64,000 bases of DNA from Arcobacter siniprincipis (GCF_048571125.1 NZ_CP182343.1:2170001-2234000); one strand, 5' to 3'; positions 8,431-15,252 are shown, counted from the stretch's first letter. The notes: generated by a model not told the origin, from the letters alone. Numbers and translations are program-made.

Positions 8431-8491
8431 CTTCAATGACACTTTGTGTTCACTGTTAGGTTTATTTATTCAGTGGAAAAATTTGTTAGAC
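8431..8491 (-). repeat. Decayed attC-like site at the end of the cassette array
   Basis: Read on the minus strand, GTCTAAC (8485-8491) fits the attC R'' consensus RYYYAAC and follows the toxin stop by 6 bases, as in the other cassette. A short CACTG/CAGTG stem (8451-8455 with 8471-8475) follows. No GTTRRRY core box can be found in the remaining bases up to 8383, so the right half of the site is lost or degenerate. I infer that this marks the distal, non-recombining end of the integron. Confidence 0.45.
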
Positions 8492-8497
8492 AATTTA

Positions 8498-8737
8498 CTA
8501 CTTGTAAATATCCCCTCTACTATCAACTTTTAATATTTGTATCTCTTCTTCATTCATGTTAAAAAGTATTCTGTACTTTGATACTCTGATTCTATAAATA
8601 GGAGGTATATCATTACCTGTTAATTTTTTCACATCCCCATCTGGTAAGTTTTGAATAGCTTGAAAGATTTTTTCTTGAAGTTTTCTATCATATTTTGAAA
8701 ACTTCTTTTCAAAAGTTTTAGAATATGAAATAATCAT
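8498..8737 (-). CDS. RelE/ParE superfamily toxin
   Basis: A 79-residue toxin of the RelE/ParE fold, ending in the usual pattern YRIRVSKYRILFNMNEEEIQILKVDSRGDIYK-like (basic strand, Y-R-I/L-F, then an acidic strand and D-x-R-x-x-I-Y). RelE enzymes cleave ribosome-bound mRNA and ParE relatives poison gyrase; this one looks closer to RelE by its C-terminal strand. Its ATG overlaps the antitoxin stop by 4 bases (ATGA), the classical antitoxin-first coupling. It is the last intact gene of the integron array, and its stop codon lies 6 bases before an attC-type box. Confidence 0.85.
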   Translation of the reverse strand: MIISYSKTFEKKFSKYDRKLQEKIFQAIQNLPDGDVKKLTGNDIPPIYRIRVSKYRILFNMNEEEIQILKVDSRGDIYK

Positions 8738-8982
8738 AAATTAAATTTACTTTTAAAGTCTTCGTTTGAAGTAAATTCATCATTTGCTAATATTGATAAA
8801 ATCTCTTTTTCATCATCAGCCTCAAGTATTAAATTCGCTTGTTGTTTAATTTTTGAATTTTTTTCAATGTATTCATTTAGGCTTTCCCTTACAATTTGAG
8901 AAATTGATTTCTTTTCTATAAAACTTACTGCTCTAGCTTGCTCATACAATTCTTCATCAATAGTTAAATTCAATCTATGCAT
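8734..8982 (-). CDS. Ribbon-helix-helix antitoxin of the RelE-type pair
   Basis: An 82-residue antitoxin. The start at 8982 (MHRLNLTIDEELYEQ) is preferred to an upstream in-frame start at 9024 because AAGGAG lies at 8988-8993 just before it. The N-terminus LNLTIDEELYEQARAVS is a MetJ/Arc/CopG ribbon-helix-helix DNA-binding segment, followed by SISQIVRESLNEYI, and the acidic tail should wrap the toxin. Such proteins repress their own operon. A -10-like TACAAT lies at 9015-9020 on the minus strand, so this cassette probably has its own promoter, as TA cassettes usually do. Confidence 0.8.
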   Translation of the reverse strand: MHRLNLTIDEELYEQARAVSFIEKKSISQIVRESLNEYIEKNSKIKQQANLILEADDEKEILSILANDEFTSNEDFKSKFNL

Positions 8983-9058
8983 AAATACTCCTTTATGTAG
9001 TGATGTATAAATGTATTGTATCATAAAAGATAGTAAAAGTCTATTTCGTCTTTTTAAT

Positions 9059-9128
9059 GTCTAACGGTTTAGTTGAGAAATATTTGAGCCACAGGGTCAA
9101 ATATTTTTCTCCAATATTTTGTTATATC
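9059..9128 (-). repeat. attC recombination site between the two TA cassettes
   Basis: Read on the minus strand the site starts GATATAAC (9121-9128), the R'' box, and ends GTTAGAC (9059-9065), which fits the GTTRRRY core. Between them GAGAAATATTTGA (9075-9087) pairs with the segment at 9097-9111 over 13 bp, leaving two unpaired T's in one arm and a 9-base loop. Inverted arms with extrahelical bases are what integrases recognise in folded attC sites. The ParE stop codon abuts the R'' box directly. Confidence 0.8.
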
Positions 9129-9422
9129 CTACAAATATCTCTCTATATCTAAAGCTCCATGAAATACACCCAATATATCAATTGTATTTTCATCTTTAAT
9201 TAAATATGCAATTCTGTAATGACCATAAAGCAATATTCTTATCTCTTTATGCTCATCATTTTCATATTCATAACCAATTCGTGGATAGGATTGTAGGATT
9301 TGAACTTTTTTGTAAATTTCTATTACAACTTTTTTAGCAATTGGCTTTTTATCTAAAGCAATATAGTCATATATATCTTTTAGCCAAAGTTCTGCTTCTT
9401 TGGTCCAGTGTATTTCTACCAT
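9129..9422 (-). CDS. ParE family toxin
   Basis: A 97-residue ParE-type toxin: an N-terminal helix with W-T-x-x-A-x-x-W-L-x-D-I-Y-D-Y-I, the motif SYPRIGYEYE near residues 45-54, and a C-terminal strand ILLYGHYRIAYLI followed by D-I-L-G-V-F-H-G. Relatives inhibit DNA gyrase, or act on the ribosome in RelE-like forms. It overlaps its antitoxin by 7 bases. Its TAG stop is immediately followed by the attC R'' box, showing that the gene and attC make one cassette end. Confidence 0.88.
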   Translation of the reverse strand: MVEIHWTKEAELWLKDIYDYIALDKKPIAKKVVIEIYKKVQILQSYPRIGYEYENDEHKEIRILLYGHYRIAYLIKDENTIDILGVFHGALDIERYL

Positions 9423-9595
9423 TGTTTGATTCTATTACTCATCTCTTTATTTGAAATTGTTTTGTTTTCTTGTGAGTCTTTTAATCCTCTTTGAATCATT
9501 CTATCAAAAGCAAGCTCTTTTAAAATTTCATCATATGAGGTATCTTCAGGTAGTGAATCGATGATTTTTTTTGCTTCTTGTTTTGGTGCAGTCAT
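9416..9595 (-). CDS. Antitoxin partner of ParE
   Basis: A 59-residue protein starting MTAPKQEAKKIIDSLPEDTS. The ATG at 9595 is chosen because GGAG lies 7-10 bases upstream; the longer form would need TTG at 9607 inside that ribosome site. The segment IIDSLPEDTSYDEILKELAF is typical of small antitoxins found with ParE/RelE toxins, with a helical region and a charged tail that would cover the toxin. It overlaps the toxin gene by 7 bases. A separate DNA-binding fold is not obvious in so short a protein. Confidence 0.78.
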   Translation of the reverse strand: MTAPKQEAKKIIDSLPEDTSYDEILKELAFDRMIQRGLKDSQENKTISNKEMSNRIKQW

Positions 9596-9681
9596 AATAA
9601 ACTCCAATCTTTAAAATATACATCATTTTAACAAAATTTAAGTGAAATTAACTTAAGTTTTATTTTATATTATAAGAACTC

Positions 9682-9849
9682 TTAAACTTTAATTAGCATT
9701 TTTGGATAAAAATTTTCCAATTTAAGTTTTTGATTTTCAAACCATTGACATTGAATTTGGTCATCATGAGGAAAACCAATGCTCTTAATTGTCATTTTCT
9801 CTCCTCCTGATTTCAACACAACAACATCCCCAATATTAAACTCTTCCAT
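9682..9849 (-). CDS. DUF2158 family (YodC-like) small protein
   Basis: A 55-residue gene starting MEEFNIGDVVVLKSGGEK at 9849, with AAGGAG just upstream (9856-9861). The pattern G-D-V-V-x-L-K-S-G-G-x-K-M-T followed by C-Q-W-F-x-x-x-K-L is the DUF2158 signature, a small beta-barrel of unknown function that is frequent in mobile DNA. It lies at the head of the cassette that also carries the ParE pair. No attC-like box is present between them (9608-9681), so the cassette appears to hold three genes, or an attC has been lost. Confidence 0.8.
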   Translation of the reverse strand: MEEFNIGDVVVLKSGGEKMTIKSIGFPHDDQIQCQWFENQKLKLENFYPKMLIKV

Positions 9850-9926
9850 GTAAAACTCCTTAAATTAATTTCACCTACCATTAAATAAATAGGCATATTC
9901 AAAATTAGAGTTTTTTGCTAATCTTT

Positions 9927-9996
9927 GATATAACGTATAAATAGAGCTAATAAGTCACCGTTAGGCTACTCATTAGCTCCGATGATTTGTTATATC
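9927..9996 (-). repeat. attC recombination site after the first cassette
   Basis: The outer boxes GATATAAC and GTTATATC are perfect complements at both ends of a 70-base segment. Inside, GAGCTAAT (9944-9951) pairs with ATTAGCTC (9972-9979), and AGT pairs with ACT after one mismatch, leaving a 12-base loop. On the minus strand it begins ATATAACAAA, very like the R'' end of Vibrio VCR-type sites. The core GTTATAT differs from GTTRRRY by one base. It closes the cassette with the membrane-protein gene. Confidence 0.78.
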
Positions 9997-10190
9997 TTAT
10001 CTTCTCTAGTATTAAATTTGTCTTTCCATTCTTTTATTTTATTGTCATTTATAAATCTTGATGGTGTTGGTAAGAACTCAAATTTTATATTATTGTCATT
10101 GCAATAGTTTTCAATTTTTGTTATTTCATTTTTTTTATTTTCTACAGTTTTATTAAATGATTTTCTTGTAAAATAAACTTCTTTTATTTT
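9990..10190 (-). pseudogene. Open frame overlapping the end of the membrane-protein gene (possible frameshifted C-terminus)
   Basis: A 66-codon open frame continues in the -1 frame from the end of the membrane-protein gene and stops with TAA inside the attC R'' box at 9990-9992, exactly where cassette genes usually end. It has good-looking protein sequence (KSFNKTVENKKNEITKIENY, then FLPTPSRF and IKEWKDKFNTRE) but no ATG, GTG or TTG start. The junction is an A-rich tract around 10184-10200. I infer that the original protein was about 250 residues and that one base was lost or gained, or that the ribosome slips. Confidence 0.5.
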
Positions 10191-10747
10191 TCATTTTTTT
10201 TATTTAATAGATTCTTTTTTCTTTGTTCAAAATAACTTGTATTAGATTGATACTTATCTTTTATTATCGATACTTTAATAAGAGAATATATTAGTACGAA
10301 TATAACTAAAAAAGGTAAAAATAGTTGCATCATATAAACAGTATAAAACTCTAATTCAGTACCAATAGTACTTAAATATAATGCAATTCCAAAAAGTGTA
10401 AAAATATAAAACCTTGAATAACGATACAAATCATTACAAGTATAATTTCTAAAATCTTTTTTAATAAAATATTTATAATACACAATAAATCTTAAAAATG
10501 CAAAGATAATTGCACTTAAAATGAGCACTACATATCCCACAAACGTAAAATGGTTAAATAATGGATCTTGTGATAACGTACTATTTGTAATAATTGCAAT
10601 TATTAAAGATAAGCCAAAATACAATGGGTGCCCAAATACCATAATAAAAACTAAAAAATAATTAAATAATTTATTTGAAATTTTGTACTTTTTCAGCAAT
10701 ATGTCTAATAAAATACCTGAAAAAAATAAAAGAATAAAATACTTCAA
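10184..10747 (-). CDS. Integral membrane protein of unknown function (first integron cassette)
   Basis: A 187-residue protein with about five hydrophobic segments (near 2-18, 28-52, 67-92, 112-128 and 133-160) and a very basic tail. I do not recognise the family. The start is TTG at 10747, the only in-frame start near AAAGG about 8 bases upstream; no ATG is available before residue 36. The attI-cassette junction lies only about 14 bases upstream, so the gene begins near the cassette edge, as usual. The tail QRKKNLLNKKNEK ends in an A-run, after which a second frame stays open to the attC (see 9990-10190), suggesting a broken C-terminus. Confidence 0.65.
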   Translation of the reverse strand: MKYFILLFFSGILLDILLKKYKISNKLFNYFLVFIMVFGHPLYFGLSLIIAIITNSTLSQDPLFNHFTFVGYVVLILSAIIFAFLRFIVYYKYFIKKDFRNYTCNDLYRYSRFYIFTLFGIALYLSTIGTELEFYTVYMMQLFLPFLVIFVLIYSLIKVSIIKDKYQSNTSYFEQRKKNLLNKKNEK

Positions 10748-11044
10748 TCAATTTACCTTTATATAACTAATTATTAGTAATACATTATGTATTACTTACA
10801 TCTAAACTACTTAATAGTTTTACATTTATTATATTAGTCTATTAAATATAAAAAAATACCTAAAATAAGCTCTTTTAAATAAAAGCATTGCATATTGCAA
10901 TATTTTTTACAATATTTCTAAACTTTTTATATACTTTTCATGTTAGATTATTGATGTATATCCTTAATAGCTTATCAAAATGTATGGCTATTAAGCAAAA
11001 ATCGTAATAGTTTAACAAAATGCTAAATATATCAGGAGAGTATC
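10748..11044. other. attI region and intI/cassette promoter region of the integron
   Basis: This 297-base gene-free stretch separates the integrase from the first cassette. ATATAAC at 10761-10767 (GTTATAT on the minus strand) matches the left box of the neighbouring attC and is the probable attI crossover core. TATAAT on the minus strand at 10828-10833 is a candidate -10 box of a cassette promoter, without a clear -35. Near intI the plus strand has repeated TAGCTTATCAAAATG and TAGTTTAACAAAATG sequences and an inverted repeat. The exact attI limits cannot be set by eye. Confidence 0.6.
10963..10995 (+). promoter_or_regulatory. Inverted repeat upstream of the integron integrase
   Basis: CTTAATAGC (10963-10971) and GCTATTAAG (10987-10995) are perfect 9-base complements separated by 15 bases, ending 49 bases before the intI start codon. 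It could be an operator that controls integrase expression, accessory integrase-binding sites of attI, or a leader hairpin. Confidence 0.5.
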
Positions 11045-12007
11045 ATGGGCAAAAAATTACTCGATATTATGAGAGATAAGATTAGATTTAAACACTATAG
11101 TATAAAAACAGAGCAAAGTTACATAGGATGGGCAAAGAGATATATACTTTATCATAATAAAAGACACCCTCAGGATATGGGGAAAACTGAAATCGAACAA
11201 TTTTTAACTCATCTAGCTACTCAACTAAATGTATCTCCAACTACACAAAATCAAGCATTCAATGCTCTATTATTTTTATATGAACAAGTATTAAATATAT
11301 CCTTAAAAAATCAAAATATACAAGCTTTAAGGGCAAAAGAGAGGAAACATATTCCAGTAGTACTTACGATTGAAGAAGTTAAAAGTATTATTTTAAATAT
11401 GAATGGTATTTATCAATTTATGGTCAAACTTATGTATGGTTGTGGTCTCAGAATGAAAGAGGCTCAAAATATCCGTATAAAAGACATCGACTTTGGATTT
11501 GATAAAATTTATATTTGGGACAGCAAGTCTCTCAAAGATAGAACCTTACCACTTCCTTTGAAAATAAAAGAGGAGCTTAAAATACAAGTACAAAAAGTAA
11601 AAGAACTACACCAAAAAGATTTGCAAGATGGTTTTGGAAGTGTATATATCCCTTATGCGCTAGAGCGGAAATTTCCCAAAGCTAAATTTGAACCAAAATG
11701 GCAGTATGTTTTTCCTATGGATAAAATCTCAATAGACCCTAGAAGTGGGGAAAAAAGAAGACATCACATTTTGGATGTAACTTTAAGTAGGAATATTAAA
11801 AATGCTGTAGCAAAATCTAATATAGACAAAAGAATTACAGCTCATATCTTTAGACACTCTTATGCAACTCATTTACTTCAAAATGGCACAGATATTCGTT
11901 CTATTCAAGAATTACTTGGGCATAAATCCATAGAAACAACTATGATATACACACATGTTATAAAAGAATTAAACAAAAATGATATAAAATCACCTTTAGA
12001 TTTTTAA
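11045..12007 (+). CDS. intI: Integron integrase IntI (tyrosine recombinase)
   Basis: A 320-residue tyrosine recombinase. Catalytic residues are Arg136 (GCGLRMKEA), Lys164, His267 and Arg270 (AHIFRHSYATHLL), His293 (ELLGHKS) and Tyr302 (IYTHV). These match IntI1 R146, H277, R280, H303 and Y312 at a constant offset of 10. The segment near 186-220 (HQKDLQDGFGSVYIPYALER, then FPKAKFEPKWQYVFP) is the extra helix region found only in integron integrases, which binds the extrahelical bases of attC. That separates it from XerH/XerC. It inserts and excises cassettes at attI/attC. AGGAGA precedes the ATG. The array lies divergent upstream; radA follows by 9 bases. Confidence 0.95.
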   Translation: MGKKLLDIMRDKIRFKHYSIKTEQSYIGWAKRYILYHNKRHPQDMGKTEIEQFLTHLATQLNVSPTTQNQAFNALLFLYEQVLNISLKNQNIQALRAKERKHIPVVLTIEEVKSIILNMNGIYQFMVKLMYGCGLRMKEAQNIRIKDIDFGFDKIYIWDSKSLKDRTLPLPLKIKEELKIQVQKVKELHQKDLQDGFGSVYIPYALERKFPKAKFEPKWQYVFPMDKISIDPRSGEKRRHHILDVTLSRNIKNAVAKSNIDKRITAHIFRHSYATHLLQNGTDIRSIQELLGHKSIETTMIYTHVIKELNKNDIKSPLDF

Positions 12008-12016
12008 GGAAAAAAT

Positions 12017-13366
12017 ATGGCTAAGAAAAAAACAACACTTTTTGAGTGTCAACACTGTGGCGAACAATCTACCAAATGGATGGGTAAATGTCCATCTTGT
12101 GGAGGTTGGGATAGCTTTGTTGAACTCAATACCGAACAACAAGAAGTATTAAAACAAACATCAAAGATAATAAACACAACATCAAAAGCAAAACCAATAA
12201 CACAAATAGAACAAGACGATATCATTCGATTTTCATCAAATAACCATGAATTTGATTTAGTCCTAGGAGGTGGAATAGTTCCGGGAAGTCTTACTCTTAT
12301 TGGAGGAAGTCCGGGAGTTGGTAAGTCAACCCTACTTTTAAAAGTAGCAGGTGACATCTCACAATCAGGTAAAAAAGTTCTTTATGTCTCAGGTGAAGAG
12401 AGTATGGGACAAATAAAACTTCGAGCAAATAGACTTGATGCAAATAGTGATAACCTTTATTTATTATCTGAAATCAAACTAGAAGAGATACAAGAAGAAC
12501 TATTAAGACAAGATTATGAAGCAGTAGTTATTGACTCTATTCAAACTATCTATTCAAGCTCACTCACCTCTGCACCCGGCTCTGTTTCACAAGTAAGAGA
12601 GATAACCTTTGAACTTATGCGTAAAGCAAAAGAATCTGATATCGCTATGTTTATTATAGGACATATCACAAAAGATGGAAGCATCGCAGGACCTAGAGTT
12701 TTAGAACATATGGTTGATACTGTTTTATACTTTGAAGGAGAATCATCAAAAGAACTTAGAATGCTAAGGGGCTTTAAAAATAGATTTGGAAGTACAAGTG
12801 AGATAGGTATCTTTGAGATGACAGCAGAAGGACTTATAAGTGCTAAAGATATAGCCTCTAAGTTTTTTGATAAAAGTAAACCCCAAAGTGGCTCTGCTTT
12901 AACTGTGGTTATGGAAGGAAGTCGAGCACTTATTATAGAAGTACAAGCCTTAGTTTGTGAAAGTACCTATCCAAACCCAAAACGAAGTGCCACAGGCTTT
13001 GATGTAAATAGATTAAACATGCTTTTAGCCCTACTTGAAAAGAAACTTGACCTTCCACTAAATCACTATGATGTATTTATAAATATAAGTGGTGGTATTA
13101 AGATAAAAGAGAGTTCTGCTGATCTGGCTGTGATTGCTTCGATTATTAGTTCATTTAGGGATAGACCTATCTCAAAAGAGTCAGTATTTATTGGTGAAGT
13201 TTCACTAACTGGTGAGATAAAAGATGTATATTCTATAGATATGAGACTAAAAGAGGCTAGTGCGCAAGGTGTTACAAAAGCAATAGTTGCTCAAAAAACA
13301 AATTTAAAAACAAAACTAAAAATCTTCCCAGTGGATGAAGTAGTAAAAATGATTGAGCTATTTTAA
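12017..13366 (+). CDS. radA: DNA repair protein RadA (Sms)
   Basis: A 449-residue protein with the complete RadA plan: a C4 zinc finger (Cys11, Cys14, Cys25, Cys28), a RecA-like ATPase with Walker A GGSPGVGKST near residues 95-104, the RadA-specific KNRFG motif near 254, and a C-terminal Lon-protease-like domain without the protease dyad. RadA is a hexameric DNA helicase that drives branch migration in recombination and natural transformation. The ATG follows AAGGA 9 bases after intI, so both are probably on one transcript. A terminator hairpin overlaps its stop. Confidence 0.97.
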   Translation: MAKKKTTLFECQHCGEQSTKWMGKCPSCGGWDSFVELNTEQQEVLKQTSKIINTTSKAKPITQIEQDDIIRFSSNNHEFDLVLGGGIVPGSLTLIGGSPGVGKSTLLLKVAGDISQSGKKVLYVSGEESMGQIKLRANRLDANSDNLYLLSEIKLEEIQEELLRQDYEAVVIDSIQTIYSSSLTSAPGSVSQVREITFELMRKAKESDIAMFIIGHITKDGSIAGPRVLEHMVDTVLYFEGESSKELRMLRGFKNRFGSTSEIGIFEMTAEGLISAKDIASKFFDKSKPQSGSALTVVMEGSRALIIEVQALVCESTYPNPKRSATGFDVNRLNMLLALLEKKLDLPLNHYDVFINISGGIKIKESSADLAVIASIISSFRDRPISKESVFIGEVSLTGEIKDVYSIDMRLKEASAQGVTKAIVAQKTNLKTKLKIFPVDEVVKMIELF

Positions 13367-13374
13367 TAGCTCAA
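13353..13374 (+). terminator. Terminator at the end of radA
   Basis: TTGAGCTATT and AATAGCTCAA form a perfect 10-bp stem with a 2-base loop overlapping the radA stop, followed by ATCTTTTT. It lies between convergent genes. Confidence 0.8.
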
Positions 13375-13380
13375 ATCTTT

Positions 13381-13785
13381 TTACTTCCCTACTCTTTTAT
13401 TAGCTCCACTCATAAGCCTATCTTTTGTCACTATTGCTCTTGTATGAGTACCAGTTCCTATTACTCCACCAGAATCAACAACTTCTAAACTAAACTTATA
13501 AAGTTTTCCTTCCATACCTTCAAAAGTTGCAGTTGAAATTGCTGTATCACCACTAAGTGTTGGTGCAAGATGTTTTATATTTACTTCAACTCCAACAGAT
13601 AATTGCCCCTCTTCTAAAAATGGTATTAAAATTTTTGCAGCTGAACACTCCATAAGTGCAACCATTCTAGCCGTTGCAAACACTTCTGGAAAATTATCTT
13701 CAGGTGAGATTTGTAAATTTTTTGCCAAGTCTTTATCTTCTACTTTAAATTCAATACTATCTTTTGTACCAATTTCTAATTCCAT
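13381..13785 (-). CDS. Hotdog-fold thioesterase, FlK-like
   Basis: A 134-residue hotdog protein resembling fluoroacetyl-CoA thioesterase FlK. Thr38, Glu46 and His72 (in ATARMVALMECSAA and KHLAPT) have the same 8- and 26-residue spacings as the FlK triad Thr42/Glu50/His76. The family hydrolyses small acyl-CoA thioesters; fluoroacetyl-CoA itself is an unlikely substrate here and the natural one is unknown. The gene is monocistronic and convergent with radA. GGAG precedes its ATG. Confidence 0.8.
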   Translation of the reverse strand: MELEIGTKDSIEFKVEDKDLAKNLQISPEDNFPEVFATARMVALMECSAAKILIPFLEEGQLSVGVEVNIKHLAPTLSGDTAISTATFEGMEGKLYKFSLEVVDSGGVIGTGTHTRAIVTKDRLMSGANKRVGK

Positions 13786-13902
13786 ATTTTAACTCCTTTG
13801 ATTTTTTATATTTTATATTTTATTTACTTAAAGACAAAAAATGTCCTTTATTTACTAATTTACCTAATTTAGCTATAATCCGCCAAAAATAAATGGATAA
13901 AG

Positions 13903-14322
13903 ATGATTGACTTTGATAATCAAACAAAAATTGATATAGATGTAAGTTCATTGGAAATAATAAAAAATGAACTTAGTTCAAAAGATATTGAACTAATACT
14001 TGTATACAATGATGAAATACAAACTTTAAATAAAGAGCATAGAAATATAGACAAAGCTACAGATGTACTGAGCTTCCCTCTTGACTATGATATGCCAAAT
14101 ATGCCCTTAGGTTCTATTGTCATTTCTGTTGATTTTGTGGAAAATAAAGCAAAAGAGTATAAGCACAGTTTTTTAGATGAATTAACACTTCTTTTTATCC
14201 ATGGAATGCTTCATTTATTGGGTTATGACCATGAAGTAGATAATGGAAAGCATAGAGAAAAAGAAGAAGAGCTAATCAAAAAGTACAATCTTCCAGATAG
14301 TTTAATTGTAAGGAATTCATAA
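13903..14322 (+). CDS. ybeY: Endoribonuclease YbeY (rRNA maturation factor)
   Basis: A 139-residue metalloprotein with the diagnostic HGMLHLLGYDH motif: zinc ligands His100, His104 and His110. The segment RNIDKATDVLSFPL at about 47-60 is also characteristic. YbeY is a single-strand RNase needed for 16S rRNA 3'-end maturation and ribosome quality control. Length is normal for the family. The next gene starts on the base after its stop, so the two are co-transcribed. Confidence 0.96.
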   Translation: MIDFDNQTKIDIDVSSLEIIKNELSSKDIELILVYNDEIQTLNKEHRNIDKATDVLSFPLDYDMPNMPLGSIVISVDFVENKAKEYKHSFLDELTLLFIHGMLHLLGYDHEVDNGKHREKEEELIKKYNLPDSLIVRNS

Positions 14323-15243
14323 ATGGATATTTTAATTTTCATTGTTTCAATGACAGCGTTAATTTTTGGGGCTGATTTTATAATACAACAAAGTGAAAAG
14401 ATAGCACTTCACTATAAAATTTCACCTTTTATTATAGGAGCTACTTTAGTGGCAGTTGGGACTAGTTTACCTGAAATGGCAGCTTCAATTTCTGCATCAT
14501 TAAAAGGAAGTCCTGATATTGCCGTTGCAAATGTTATTGGAAGTACTATTTTTAACATTTCTTTAGTTTTAGGTTCAGTATTTTTATTAGCTAAGAAAAT
14601 ACGTCCAGATAGAGACCTTTTTGCAAAAGATTCCGCTTGGTCATTATTTCCTATTTTTGTTTTTATACTTATGAGTATAGATGGAAAGCTAACTTTTTTT
14701 GATGGTATATTATTTTTATTATTAATGTGTGCCTTCTTACTTTTTTTAATCTCTTCAAATCAAGTAGATGTAATAGATGAAGAATTAAAAAAAGAACCTT
14801 TTGGATGGGGGAAATCAGGACTGTTTTTAGTTATAGGTTTTATTTTAACAATAGGTGGAGCTGATTTTGCAATTGAAAGTGCCTCAAATATAGCAAGAAG
14901 TTTTGGAATTAGTGAATGGTTAATTGGTCTATTCTTAGTTGCTTTTGGTACAAGTTTACCAGAACTTACAGTTTCTATAAAAGCTGCTTTAAATAATCAA
15001 GCTGATTTAGCAATAGGAAATATTATAGGTTCAAATGTTGCTAACTTTACGATGGTATTAGGTTTATCTGCAATAGTAAATCCATTGAATGTTAATTTAA
15101 GTGCAAACTTATTTGATATAGTGGCAGCTTTGATTTTATCAGTAATGTTAGTATTTATTACTGCTAATAAAATGTATAATAAAAGTGCAGGGATTGCGTT
15201 GTTGATTGTATTTGCATTAGTGGTACAAAATAGCTTTTTTTAA
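14323..15243 (+). CDS. CaCA-family calcium/sodium antiporter (YrbG-like)
   Basis: A 306-residue inner-membrane exchanger with about ten helices and the two inverted alpha repeats that define the family: VAVGTSLPEMAASISA with IGSTIFN in the first half, and VAFGTSLPELTVSIKA with IGSNVAN in the second. These build the cation site; exchange of Ca2+ for Na+ or H+ is the expected reaction. The start abuts the ybeY stop. It ends in a hairpin shared with the convergent Fur-like gene. Confidence 0.93.
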   Translation: MDILIFIVSMTALIFGADFIIQQSEKIALHYKISPFIIGATLVAVGTSLPEMAASISASLKGSPDIAVANVIGSTIFNISLVLGSVFLLAKKIRPDRDLFAKDSAWSLFPIFVFILMSIDGKLTFFDGILFLLLMCAFLLFLISSNQVDVIDEELKKEPFGWGKSGLFLVIGFILTIGGADFAIESASNIARSFGISEWLIGLFLVAFGTSLPELTVSIKAALNNQADLAIGNIIGSNVANFTMVLGLSAIVNPLNVNLSANLFDIVAALILSVMLVFITANKMYNKSAGIALLIVFALVVQNSFF

Positions 15244-15252
15244 GCTATTTTG
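15226..15252. terminator. Bidirectional terminator between the antiporter and fur-like genes
   Basis: CAAAATAGCTT and AAGCTATTTTG form an 11-bp stem with a TTTTT loop spanning both convergent stop codons. U-rich sequence follows within the stem arms in both directions. Confidence 0.7.

Noticed and set aside
9608..9681. Possible attC between the DUF2158 gene and the antitoxin gene
   Set aside because: A TTAAGT/ACTTAA dyad is present, but no RYYYAAC or GTTRRRY box flanks it, so it does not qualify; it may be part of the TA promoter.
11045..12007. XerH/XerC-type chromosome dimer recombinase
   Set aside because: The extra helix segment near residues 186-220 and the constant offset to IntI1 catalytic residues point to an integron integrase, and attC-like sites lie beside it.
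12049..12357. Minus-strand frame inside radA
   Set aside because: It is the complement of the zinc finger and Walker A region of radA; no independent support.
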